Below are positions 1 to 9,300 of a stretch of 64,000 nucleotides of DNA, in pieces; position 1 is the first letter of the stretch, and the number at the start of each line of letters is the position of its first letter. The stretch lies in the NCBI RefSeq assembly GCF_000172075.1, contig NZ_ABIC01000026.1:1-64000 (forward strand), written 5' to 3'. The notes under the pieces were generated by a model. It did no database searches. It worked only from the letters and a program-made list of their open reading frames with translations, and had not been told where the DNA came from. This DNA comes from Shewanella benthica KT99 (GTDB lineage: Bacteria > Pseudomonadota > Gammaproteobacteria > Enterobacterales > Shewanellaceae). The translations under genes and the position numbers were made by a program.

Positions 1-421
1 ATACGGACTTGAATAGCAATACCAGTCGATTGCCGATACTCGCGGTAAGCCCCTTACGTGAATAATCGGCCATTTGTTGTAAATTACGCTGCACATGGGC
101 AAGGCAAAATTGATGCCGTTCGGGCTCAATCCAGTTGTAGCTGGGACATTGGTCACTCACGACAATCGCTTGGGTATGCTCGCCTAATATCGATTTGGCT
201 GCATCCTTATTACGAAAATATTTCACCTGTTGGAATACGGCATCCTCACTCGATAACAACCAGACCCAGCGGGTATGCTCTTCACCATTACGATTGTGCG
301 TCGTCTCGTCAACATGCACTAATGACGCTTTTTTTATGTGTTGATGCAGAGCTTGGTGTGTCGGCGTCAGCATACTACTGACTCGCCCTTGCGCTTCAGA
401 AATCAGACCGGTAGAGAAATG
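1..421 (-). mobile_element. partial IS66-type transposase copy (copy A), runs off window start
   Basis: This stretch is nearly identical to 877-1297 of the adjacent IS copy; visible differences include acgtg versus acctg near 58 and ccggtag versus ccgatag near 410. It encodes, on the minus strand, an interior part of the same transposase, including the residues around the HVDETTHNRNG and VVSDQCPSYN motifs. The match stops at gagaaatg (414-421), and at 422 the terminal inverted repeat of a second copy begins. It is therefore a copy interrupted by insertion of its own relative; the rest of it lies left of the window or was lost. Confidence 0.85.
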
Positions 422-447
422 GTAAGCATTCACCAGAGGGGGATTGA

Positions 448-1904
448 CTAAGCTGAGGTTAGTCCAAATACGTCTGGGTAGTCGCATTTACCCACCACGC
501 CCGCAATGATAGTGCTGATCACTGTTATCGGGGATAACTTGCGCTTCTTGCACGTTTCAACGACTGAGAGGATCCGAGATCGAAACTTCTCACCCCTATC
601 TGAACTGGTGCCATAGCAGATCTTGCGCATGATCACGCTGCCACGCAAACAACGCTCGGCTTCGTTATTGGTCAAAGGTGTCCCTGGGTGATTGAGAAAA
701 ACCCATAAACCTTGCTCATATTTGAGAATATGCCGGCATCGGCCTGAGTAGCGTGAAGCGGGCACATTTTCCCCGCACTCAAGCCAGCGCTTAATATTGC
801 GCCTTAGTCGTTGCATTCGCCGACGCCACATTATTTCGTCAACGTCACCGGCTTCATATCTATGTTGAGTGCGAAATACGGACTTGAATAGCAATACCAG
901 TCGATTGCCGATACTCGCGGTAAGCCCCTTACCTGAATAATCGGCCATTTGTTGTAAATTACGCTGCACATGGGCAAGGCAAAATTGATGCCGTTCGGGC
1001 TCAATCCAGTTGTAGCTGGGACATTGGTCACTCACGACAATCGCTTGGGTATGCTCGCCTAATATCGATTTGGCTGCATCCTTATTACGAAAATATTTCA
1101 CCTGTTGGAATACGGCATCCTCACTCGATAACAACCAGACCCAGCGGGTATGCTCTTCACCATTACGATTGTGCGTCGTCTCGTCAACATGCACTAATGA
1201 CGCTTTTTTTATGTGTTGATGCAGAGCTTGGTGTGTCGGCGTCAGCATACTACTGACTCGCCCTTGCGCTTCAGAAATCAGACCGATAGAGAAATGAGTC
1301 CCGTATTGGTCTTGCAGTAAACGTTGAATTTTACGTACGCTCAGGTGATACAAGCCACTGAGCACAGCCACGTAACTGAGCAATCGTGGCCCCATCTGAC
1401 CATCGGGAGCCTCTTCAGGCAAGGCTCCTTTGCTCACGGTGTTGCACTGCTGACAACGCCCGTGAAATAACTGGTATTCAGTTATATCAAGTGCAGGTTT
1501 AGGTAATTCAAATACCTGATGACGATAGCTTGGAGTCGGGTTGGCAATGACCTCGCCACCACAATCAGAACAACATGAATCGGGTAAGCAAGCGACTTGC
1601 TCATCGGTTGCGCTGAGTTCCGCTAATGGTCTTTTATGCCCCGTATGTCCAGGTTGAGCGCCAACCTTATTTCCACTACGAGGCGTTTGAGCTTTTTTCG
1701 CTCAGCCTTATCCGCAGGGGAGTCAGAGGATGGTGATTTGGATGAGTTTCTAGAGCTCAATGCTAGGCGGTCTTCATATTCACGTAACTTTTCCCACAGT
1801 TCTTGAATGAGTAAGTTTGCTTTTTTTTCACCGAGTTCAGCAACCGTAGGCGGCTCTGTTGCGAATTGTTTTTTCTTTTTCATGAAGCTATTTTGACACG
1901 GCAA
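448..1904 (-). CDS. IS66-family transposase, two frames joined by a likely -1 frameshift
   Basis: DDE transposase that moves the IS. The first frame (1904 to 1623, 93 aa) holds the N-terminal coiled-coil and the usual NSSKSPSSDSPADKA segment. The second frame is open from about 1703 to 448 and gives GAQPGHTG, a CSDCGG...CQQC zinc-binding region, and the catalytic core with D in HVDETTH, D in VVSDQCPSYN and E in NNEAERCLRG. The frames overlap exactly at an A AAA AAG heptamer (1698-1692) in the phase needed for a -1 shift; the continuing zero frame ends after about 20 unrelated residues. Either programmed frameshifting makes the full protein of about 485 aa, or a one-base mutation broke it. All catalytic residues are intact, which favours an active element. 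Confidence 0.75.
1692..1698 (-). other. A_AAA_AAG slippery heptamer in the transposase gene
   Basis: On the minus strand the zero-frame codons read CGA AAA AAG (1700-1692), so the heptamer is in the X XXY YYZ phase that slips -1 in dnaX and many IS genes. A -1 slip gives AAA GCT and enters the frame of the catalytic ORF. An AAGG that could pair with 16S rRNA lies 7 bases upstream (1709-1706). The -1 frame has a TGA just upstream (1704-1702), so it cannot be read independently from further up. Confidence 0.6.
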
Positions 1905-2155
1905 AGAGATCGTTCAATAGCGATATGACCAAACCTTATTGATCATCAATTGATCGTGTCAATAAGGGGCTGGTGAACGGTTACGCATAAAGGGTGCCCA
2001 CAGCGCAAAAAAAGTAAATAATTTGGATGTGGCAGCAGCCCAGTCCAACAAGCTATTTATGCTTTGCAGGCAGCGCAATGTACAAATACTAGGACGTTAG
2101 TGTGATGTCAGTCATCGTGGTCGCGATAATATTTTCGGAACAATAGAAGAGTTGT

Positions 2156-2371
2156 ATGAGAGAGAGTCTTAGATTAAAAATTATCAAAGTATGTGATGAT
2201 AAAATTGAGAAAAAAGGAACCAATGTTGGCTTGTCATTTTATGCATTCTTCGCAAACAAAAATGATGATCCTGCATTACTTATGGAAGCCGCAGAATGGT
2301 GGATTATGACTCACAAGTTAGATCATTTTGAGAAGGCTTTAAAAATTAAAGAAATGGTTAGCTCTGGTTAA
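2156..2371 (+). CDS. small cassette-encoded protein of unknown function (DUF6500-like)
   Basis: 71 aa, acidic and basic residues mixed, no membrane segment and no signal peptide. It starts MRESLRLKIIKVCDDKI and contains GLSFYAFFANKND and EAAEWWIMTHKLDHFEKA. From memory this resembles the DUF6500 family of short proteins common in Vibrio integron cassettes; that match was not checked. The ATG follows gaagagttgt, a weak ribosome site, and the stop lies 11 bases before the attC. Position inside a cassette is good evidence that it is a real gene. Its function is unknown. Confidence 0.7.
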   Translation: MRESLRLKIIKVCDDKIEKKGTNVGLSFYAFFANKNDDPALLMEAAEWWIMTHKLDHFEKALKIKEMVSSG

Positions 2372-2381
2372 TATCGTGGCT

Positions 2382-2497
2382 CATCACACTAACAAGCGCC
2401 TAAACTGGGACGATTTTTCATTGTGCATTTTTGTTTTGTCGCTGTACGCCAGTATCACACAAAAATGCTTCATTAAAATTTTCCCGTTAGGCGGGCG
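2382..2497 (+). repeat. attC recombination site of the cassette
   Basis: Outer arm: CATCACACTAAC at 2382-2393 pairs with G plus the cassette start. Inner arm: GCCTAAACTGGGA (2398-2410) pairs with TCCCGTTAGGC (2482-2492) with two unpaired bases, as in the L box of attC sites. The loop between the arms is about 70 bases, giving a site of about 115 bases, similar to VCR elements. The base after the terminal G is C rather than the TT of a following cassette, so this is the last cassette or one inserted at a secondary site. Confidence 0.75.
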
Positions 2498-2697
2498 CAC
2501 CCTGTGTCAGGATTGTTGTCACCTAAACACAAAATCTTGTATCACTAGATCCGTCAACACTGGTGTATTGAGAACAGTCAGTGACGTTGTATTCAATGAA
2601 GATAAATCTCGGATAGTGATGGAAGCCTCGCTGGTATCAAGTAATAAGCCAAGGCCATCATCATTTGCGCACTAAACAATCCCATAAATCAGTAGTT

Positions 2698-4782
2698 TTA
2701 AATATACTTTCCCTGCAAATATAGTATTCCATTCTCAGAAGCTGAAAAATAAGGATGATTACCTTTGACTACTCGATGAATAAACCCATAATGTTTAATC
2801 TTACTATTTTTACCTATACTATGATTTATCGATTGGTACGGCCTATCTAATTCATTACCTAACTCTGTCGCTGTCATATGCTTTTTACTTTCTAACGCGT
2901 TCAGGATTTCATACTCATTTTTCTGAATGCGAATATTATTTTCAATCAATTTTTTGTGTTCAGCATTAATCACCGGCTGCAGTATGACATCCCCTTGACA
3001 ATTAGAAGCGAAACACTTCACGCCGTGTTTTATAAACACATCTTTTTGAGATATTTCATATTTACAACCACAGGTCAAACAAATCAACTCCTTAGAGCAA
3101 GTCATCCAATCTGCCAACAATTTACTACAATCAAAAATTCTCTCAAGCCTAAATTTTCTATCACAGCCATCATCATAGATAATATTATTATCAACACACA
3201 AACCATAGTTTAGAGAAAAGATGCTAATATTACATCCATCCTTATCTTTTTGTTGGCTGTGTTTTGTCACAAAGAAGTTAAACTCCAAGGTCTTTAAAAT
3301 ATCTTCCATAGCTTCAGGTATATATAAATAATTTGAAGGTGCTGAGTTAGTCGTATATTTTTCAAATATTTTAGCTCTTGAATTACCAATGTGTTTTTTG
3401 TTAACTACAGACTTTTCAATAAGCGTTCTCAGTAATTCAAGAAGATGAAACTGTTCAAAAGATTCATTATAAGTTTTATACTCAACATATTCACTTTTTG
3501 TCAGTACGAACTCTATGTCACTCTTATAATGCTGCTTGGCAGATTCTTGAAGGATTTTCCTGGTGATCTTGCATTCAAAACCATTAGTTTTCTGTAATGC
3601 AATTTCTAATACTTTGCCTATGATACGAGGAACATTTGAACTGATTTGAAACAGTAATTTATAGTAATCATCCATACTAACACTTGGAGTTATCTCAAAG
3701 AAAACATCAAGGTTTATATTTTGAAAGTAATAATCGAAACGTTTCTCGATTAAACGCCGAGTATATTTAACCGCTGCTAACTCGACCTTGTCAACACTAC
3801 CCATTGAATATAGATCGTAATAATCCAATCTATACGTTTTGACTTTTTGACGATCAATGCAAGGCAAGAAATCTCTCCCTGGATACAGAGAGATTTTAAA
3901 CTTGAAGTATTCATCTGACAAATTATTTAAAGGGTCAATGATAAAGTTAGAAAAAACCCCCATGGAATCTTGATCGATCTCCGACATGTCATCTAAACAT
4001 ATAAAGACACATTTTATGGAGACTTTTCGAAGAAGGTTTTTTAAACCATTCATCAATCCAATAATATCAAAAAAGTTTGCCAACATGCTTACTGTTCGAT
4101 TACAACTAAACTGTTCTGATTGTAAATCTTCAGTCACATCAGCTGAAATTGACAGTTTAAACTTGGACCCCCTACCTTTAAGAGCCGTTGACTTGCCCAT
4201 TGCATTTTTCCGAGAAACATTTCTCTTACAATGCATATGATCTGTAGCCTCAGTAAATAAAGGCATCTTTACATCATCAAAAATCTCATCCAATTCCTGT
4301 TCAAAATCAGATTTTGACAGTCCATTTTTTGAGAATGCGCCCAAAAACCGACTATCAAATACACTATCCTTGATTTCCAGCCTTAACCGCTCAATGACCT
4401 TGTCTATAAAAAACAGATGCAAGCCAAACTTCTCTCGATTACAAGCTGACAATTCAATATCAAGTGAATTTATACTAGCTGCAGATTTTTTAGTTTGTTC
4501 AAAAAGAGATTTAATATCTAGATATAGAGAAATCTTATCATTATTTTTTTTGATCTCGTGTTGAAACCTATTGATAATAGTTGACTTGCCAGTTCCTTTT
4601 CTTCCAATTAACAAGGTGGTGTTATTTTTCAACATAGATTTCAATATTAGATCATTATCTAATGGATCTACATAAAGGTGTTCTATTAAGTTACCTCCAT
4701 TATCATCAGTTAAATTAGCTCTTCTGTATTTACTTAACGAATCTGTCAAATCTATAAAAACATCTGATATTTTACTATCCAT
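2698..4782 (-). CDS. orphan P-loop ATPase with zinc-finger and winged-helix C-terminus
   Basis: 694 aa, A/T-rich gene unlike the housekeeping genes around it. Walker A is GRKGTGKST at residues 60-68, and Walker B is CVFICLDDMSE at about 258-268. The middle (about 330-480) is helical and Lys-rich. A four-cysteine zinc finger (CLTCGC ... CFASNC) lies near 567-598, and the last 75 residues look like a winged helix (ATELGNELDRPYQSINHSIG). The layout is that of AAA/STAND-type or ORC-like ATPases with a DNA-binding end. It stands alone between an integron cassette and IS elements, the setting of many antiphage genes. A defence role is inference only; no known system is recognised. The ATG is the first in frame, preceded by an A/T-rich spacer. 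Confidence 0.7.
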   Translation of the reverse strand: MDSKISDVFIDLTDSLSKYRRANLTDDNGGNLIEHLYVDPLDNDLILKSMLKNNTTLLIGRKGTGKSTIINRFQHEIKKNNDKISLYLDIKSLFEQTKKSAASINSLDIELSACNREKFGLHLFFIDKVIERLRLEIKDSVFDSRFLGAFSKNGLSKSDFEQELDEIFDDVKMPLFTEATDHMHCKRNVSRKNAMGKSTALKGRGSKFKLSISADVTEDLQSEQFSCNRTVSMLANFFDIIGLMNGLKNLLRKVSIKCVFICLDDMSEIDQDSMGVFSNFIIDPLNNLSDEYFKFKISLYPGRDFLPCIDRQKVKTYRLDYYDLYSMGSVDKVELAAVKYTRRLIEKRFDYYFQNINLDVFFEITPSVSMDDYYKLLFQISSNVPRIIGKVLEIALQKTNGFECKITRKILQESAKQHYKSDIEFVLTKSEYVEYKTYNESFEQFHLLELLRTLIEKSVVNKKHIGNSRAKIFEKYTTNSAPSNYLYIPEAMEDILKTLEFNFFVTKHSQQKDKDGCNISIFSLNYGLCVDNNIIYDDGCDRKFRLERIFDCSKLLADWMTCSKELICLTCGCKYEISQKDVFIKHGVKCFASNCQGDVILQPVINAEHKKLIENNIRIQKNEYEILNALESKKHMTATELGNELDRPYQSINHSIGKNSKIKHYGFIHRVVKGNHPYFSASENGILYLQGKYI

Positions 4783-5049
4783 TTATATACCACTGCACAT
4801 TGTTACTTGATTATTATCATAGGCAGTTATCACTATACATTTATTGTTAGTCTAATCAACAACAACAACCAACAATCAAGACACCCAAAATTGTCAGATG
4901 AAGATCCCTTTACGCAGTAATAAGCAAAAATAACCAAAACACTCAGGATTAGTTATCTGGAAACCTTGGCATGCGAAGGAGAAATAGCGTGTCTTACCAG
5001 AGTAGAGAGTATCGCCAACTAGTCAGTAACTCTTGCTTGAAACTCATGT

Positions 5050-5117
5050 TAATTAGTTGTTATGTATCATTGACTCTCAGTATGGTTTTTATACACTAGT
5101 AGCCTTCATGGATTGAA
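5050..5117 (+). repeat. 68-bp direct repeat, left copy
   Basis: Matches 6314-6381 at 64 of 68 positions (taattagttgttatg ... ccttcatggattgaa). The right copy is the upstream region of the HD-GYP gene and contains a promoter-like pair; this left copy sits between the ATPase gene and the IS30 element. The 1.2 kb between copies contains only transposase remnants. It could be a duplicated promoter segment or the flank of a former insertion. The 267 bases before it (4783-5049) show no gene. Confidence 0.8.
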
Positions 5118-5124
5118 GCTGGAA

Positions 5125-5790
5125 TCAAGCAATAAGTGCAACACGCTTACCAGTAAAGACCTCGAGGGGTGTTAGCCCGCCTAATATCTTTCTTGGCGTT
5201 AAATTTAGTTGCAATATCCTGTTCTCGATTTCCTCCTCCGTCAGCCTAGCCATGTCGAATTTCTTAGGCCAAAACCGCCGAATCCGACCGTTAGTATTTT
5301 CATTCGTTCCTCGCTGCCAACTCGCATAAGGTTTGGCAAAATAAACCTTCGCTCCCGTCGCTTCATGAACCTTCATATGGCCTGCAAACTCACCGCCATT
5401 ATCCAAGGTTATTGTCAATGCAGTATGGACTTGCCCAAGCAAAGCGATCATCGCATCACTCAAGCATTCACTTGGGGCGAATTCTATTGGCATGCGGTCA
5501 CAGATCGCCCCAGGAGACCAGTTAAGCACCATGCATTTTCGAATAATCTCGTCAGTACTTGGCTGGCGTTTACAGGCTTTTTTCGACGTCCTTTTACGCT
5601 TACAGCTTAACGTATGTGCCATTTTCGGGTCATAGTTTAGGCTGGTGATATTTCGCTTTAACTCACGGCATACGGTACTAAAATGTACCCCGACTTCCTC
5701 GGCGATCTGACGAAGTGTCATACCTGTTTTACGGGAGGCAGATATTTGGTATCGTAGTTCCTGAGTGAGCTGATGGTACTGTTTGTTCAT
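5125..5790 (-). pseudogene. IS30-family transposase, internally deleted
   Basis: 221 aa against about 320 for the family. The N-terminal helix-turn-helix is intact (GMTLRQIAEEVGVHFSTVCRELKRN, given in part: LRQIAEEVGVHFSTV). The C-terminal half of the DDE core is present: second D in TLDNGGEF, then KPYASWQRGTNENTNG with the final E. Between CDRMPIEF and SDAMIALLGQ about 100 residues are missing, including the first catalytic Asp. The reading frame is kept across the deletion, so a protein can be made, but it should not cut DNA. It might still bind the inverted repeats. Confidence 0.85.
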
Positions 5791-5873
5791 GACCGACTCT
5801 GAATTTGTGTGTGAGAACTAAAATTCTGCCTTCAGCTCTCTCACTTTTCAACCTTAATCTGTTGCACTTATTG
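5130..5873 (-). mobile_element. IS30-family element with an internal deletion
   Basis: Perfect 14-bp inverted repeats, caataagtgcaaca at 5130-5143 and its complement at 5860-5873, bound a 744-bp element, shorter than the usual 1.0-1.2 kb. The left repeat overlaps the 3' end of the transposase gene, whose stop codon lies just outside it. The transposase is internally deleted, so the copy can only move with help in trans. Confidence 0.8.
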
Positions 5874-5993
5874 TATTACCTCAGCTTCATTTCATCATTT
5901 CCCCGATTAAATCCCCTTCTTCCAACAATGTAGGCTTTGAATATGCCATTAGCTTATGCGATTGGGTTTATGGGTAAGATGTTCATTGATAAT

Positions 5994-6263
5994 TCACTCT
6001 AGACTGAATATGTTATTGATTAGCAATGGGTGGCTATATTTTTTCTTCCCCCATTTTTTGAACTGAGGAGAGTGGCAATGTGGGCACTGGGATAACGCAT
6101 CGAAAAGTGGTTGAATGAGCTCATCGGTGGGGATTTTAGCGTTTAATGCCTGAATTGACTGGTGAACGACTTCTCTTTGAGCCGGTGTCATCGATAAAAA
6201 TGTTTTTGTTATCTGGTTAAGCTTACTCACAAATAATTTTGTTTTCATTTTCTTTAACCTCAA
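5994..6263 (-). pseudogene. N-terminal fragment of a zinc-ribbon (IS1595-like) transposase
   Basis: 89 aa. The segment LSQCPHCHSPQFKKWGKKK looks like the start of the zinc ribbon found at the N-terminus of IS1595-type transposases, where CPHC is normally followed by a second cysteine pair and the DDE/N domain. Here the sequence changes to unrelated residues right after KWGKKK and stops. A second start at MKTKLF (6248) is likely. The family call rests on the ribbon alone. A similar tatgttattgatta string recurs at 32281, so both places may hold the same IS end. Confidence 0.55.
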
Positions 6264-6313
6264 TCAATTACGCTCAATGATAAGGGTAGACAACATTTCG
6301 CTACAACAGCGCC

Positions 6314-6381
6314 TAATTAGTTGTTATGCACCATTGACTCTCAGTATGGTTTTTATACACTAGTCCCCTTCATGGATTGAA
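6314..6381 (+). repeat. 68-bp direct repeat, right copy
   Basis: Partner of 5050-5117 with four mismatches. It ends 15 bases before the ATG of the HD-GYP gene and carries that gene's candidate promoter, so it is probably the original copy. Confidence 0.8.
6334..6361 (+). promoter_or_regulatory. candidate sigma-70 promoter of the HD-GYP gene
   Basis: TTGACT (6334-6339) and TACACT (6356-6361) are separated by 16 bases, matching the -35 and -10 consensus at 5 and 4 of 6 positions. The same boxes occur in the left direct-repeat copy. No experimental support. Confidence 0.4.
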
Positions 6382-6396
6382 TATGTAAGGGCTTTG

Positions 6397-9300
6397 ATGG
6401 AAGTGGTAACGAAGAGAAAAGGTAAGCGTTTTAGCATACGCTTTACTGTGGTGGGAATATTCATCTTGGCCACGGTGATCACCGCCGCAATTGCCATTGG
6501 TTTACAATATTATTTTAGCAAAGCCATGGCGACCGACTCGGCCCTAAAATATTATAATCAAGCATCACAAAGCGCCTCCACATACCTCTCTCAAATCGAT
6601 ATTCAGGCAACCAATGTCACTAAATTACTATCAAGCTTTGATAGCCTGGTAGAAAACGACAAGTTTAATCCTGAATCCATAGACACCTTCGCCGAGGTGA
6701 TGAGAAGTAACCCACTGTTTTATGCTATCTATGTTGGTCTACCTAATGGCGATTTTTATGAGCTTATCAACCTAGATGCTCATCCTATCATTCGTTCGCA
6801 GTTAGAAGCTTCTCATTTAGATCGTTGGGTTACGATAGAGATAAAGGGAGAGGGGAGAGCGCGAAGCCAATATTATCAATATCTAGATGAAGAGTTTAAC
6901 TTACGTGCAAGTCGTCAAAAGCCAAGTGAGTTCGACGCCCGTTTGCGACCTTGGTTCATCGATGCCAATCGCGTCAGTGTAAATAAAACAGAGCCTTACC
7001 TGTTTCAGCACCTACAAGCTCCTGGGCAAACTTATTCTATCAAACTACCAAATTCAGATACCGTTTTAGCCGTTGATATTGCACTATCGACGTTAAGTGA
7101 TTACCTGATAGCGCGAGGGGATCAATCACAGGTCGAGGCTTACCTTTATAAAGCCAGCGGTGAGTTAATTGCCTCCAATCGGTATCCGCAACTCAATACC
7201 TTGATGCCTAAAGGGCCAGGCTTATCATTAACCGCTGCACAGCGCGCTCTAATTGCCAATACTCCAGAGCTGCTGGTGTCTAATGAGATTGATTGGGCAC
7301 CTATAGACTTTACCATCTCAGGTGAGCCAGAAGGCTATAGTATCGATCTACTTAGAATGCTTGCTGAGTCGAGTGGGCTTAAGTTCAACTTTGTTAATGG
7401 CTTTACCTGGAATGAGCTGGTCGATAGCTACATGATGGAAGAGATCGACATGTTGCACTCCATCATGCTGACAGATAAAAATGAAACTTTAGGTGAATTT
7501 AGCGAGTCCTTCTTAGATCTCCATTATGCGATTGTGACTCAACCAGAAAACGATACCATAACTAGACTTTCTGAACTCAATGGTAAGCGACTCGCTATCC
7601 CAAAGGGCTGGTCAATCATTCAAATTGTGAGCAAGGCGTTTCCAGATATTGAGATTGTCGAATTGGCATCCACCCAGGCAATCTTACAAGCTGTAGAGAG
7701 TGGCGAAGTGTTTGCGGCCTTGGATAATAGTGTCATTTTGCACTATACCGCTCAAAGCTATTTTATTGATCGACTTAAATATCATGAAACCATTAGTTTT
7801 GGGGATATCAGTGTCCCCACTGGCTTGCATATGGTGATGCAAGGTGAAAATGTTCCCTTGATAGACATCATAAATTTGGCTATTAGCAATATTACGTCAG
7901 AGCAAAGAGATGCATTAACCGCTAAATGGTTTGCACATGGTGAGCTACAGAGTTTTACCCCTCAAGGAATCGTTCCTTATAAGGTGTTGATTGATATGGC
8001 TGCAGATCCTAAACAGCAAAACCAACTCATTAGCACTAAAATAAATGGTATCGAGCAGTTTATCTATGTCACCAGTTTAGGAGAGGGTAAAGCTGCTCAA
8101 GATAAATTTGCCATTGTGGTGCCTGCTTCAATATTACTGGCATCGAGTAAAGATAAGATTAGCAAATCTATCTTAATCACTATGTTGTGCCTATTATTGG
8201 TTCTGCCCATTTCCTGGGTGTTCGCGTCGCCGATCATTCGACCCATTAACGCGCTGGCGATTGAGAATGAGAAGATAAAAAACCGTCGCTATGATGAAGT
8301 TATTAATGTGAACAGCAGTATTTCCGAGCTCGATGATCTGGCTAGTTCGATGTGGGAGATGTCGGAATCTATTCAATTATATGAACGTAACCAAAAAGAG
8401 TTGATGGAGTCGTTTATCAAGCTGATTGCTCAGGCGATCGATGATAAGTCTCCTTACACGGCGGGTCATTGTAATCGCGTCCCTGAGCTTGGCTTAATGC
8501 TTGCCGATGCTGCCGCTAAATCTGATCTGGCTCCTTTTAAAGACTTTTCCTTCAAAACGGCCGATGAGCACAGAGAGTTCAGAATCGCCGCCTGGTTGCA
8601 TGATTGCGGTAAGATCACCACCCCGGAATTTATCGTCGATAAGGGCACTAAGCTAGAGGCCGTGTATAACCGAATACACGAAGTGCGCATGCGTTTCGAG
8701 GTGTTGTGGCGAGACGCCGAAATCGATTATCTTAAGCGCCTCTCGGCTACTGAATCGAATGAATTCTTGACTGCAGAGCTAGATAATAAGCGACTGCAGC
8801 TGAAGCAAGATTTTGAGTTTATCGCCAATGCCAATGTGGGCGGTGAGTTTATGGGCCAAGCTCATAAAGACCGTTTGGCCGAACTGGCCGGAATCACCTG
8901 GCAGAGAAACTTCGATGATCGACTAGGTTTATCTCCCGTCGAAGAGCTTAACTTAAGTGATGTGCAGTCAACGGAGAGTTACCCCGTTACCGAGCCACTC
9001 TTGAGAGACAAGCCGGAGCATATCATCAAGCGTATCAATAAGGTGGAGTTTGACCCTAAATTTGGTATCAAGATGGATGTCCCTGAGCATCAATATAATC
9101 TCGGTGAACTGTATAATCTTTCCATCTCGCGAGGAACCCTTACCGCCGAAGACAGGTTTAAGATTAACGAGCATGTCATCAGCACCATCAAGATGCTGGA
9201 AACTCTGCCATTCCCACCTGAGTTAGCTAAAGTCCCAAGATACGCATCGACCCACCATGAAACCTTAAAAGGAACGGGTTATCCCCGTAGACTCAGCGCT

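Larger units (their letters stand above)
422..1984 (-). mobile_element. IS66-family insertion sequence, single-transposase type (copy B)
   Basis: The element is 1563 bp. Its ends are imperfect inverted repeats: GTAAGCATTCACCAG at 422-436 and the complement of GTAACCGTTCACCAG ending at 1984 (13 of 15 match). It carries only a tnpC-like gene and no tnpA or tnpB, as in the shorter IS66 relatives (ISBst12-like). The left flank gagaaatg and right flank gcataaag are not the same, so the 8-bp target duplication expected for the family is absent. Together with copy A on the left only, this suggests a deletion or recombination after insertion. Confidence 0.8.
2097..2497 (+). mobile_element. single integron gene cassette
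   Basis: The cassette starts with TTAGTGTGATG (2097-2107) directly after a G, and ends with GGCGGGCG (2490-2497), which resembles the end of Vibrio-type VCR/attC sites. When circularised, the 3' G joins the 5' TTAG and gives GTTAGTGTGATG, the perfect 12-base complement of CATCACACTAAC at 2382-2393. That is the outer arm of an attC hairpin, and such complementarity across a 400-bp unit is not expected by chance. One small ORF fills the cassette. No integrase gene and no second attC are visible in the window, so it is a lone or stranded cassette. Confidence 0.75.

Noticed and set aside
58-381. Plus-strand open frame of 107 codons at the window start.
   Set aside because: It is the antisense shadow of the IS66 transposase; the same sequence in the full copy codes on the minus strand.
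2376-2675. Open frame of 99 codons after the cassette ORF.
   Set aside because: It runs through the attC hairpin and has no coding features or ribosome site.
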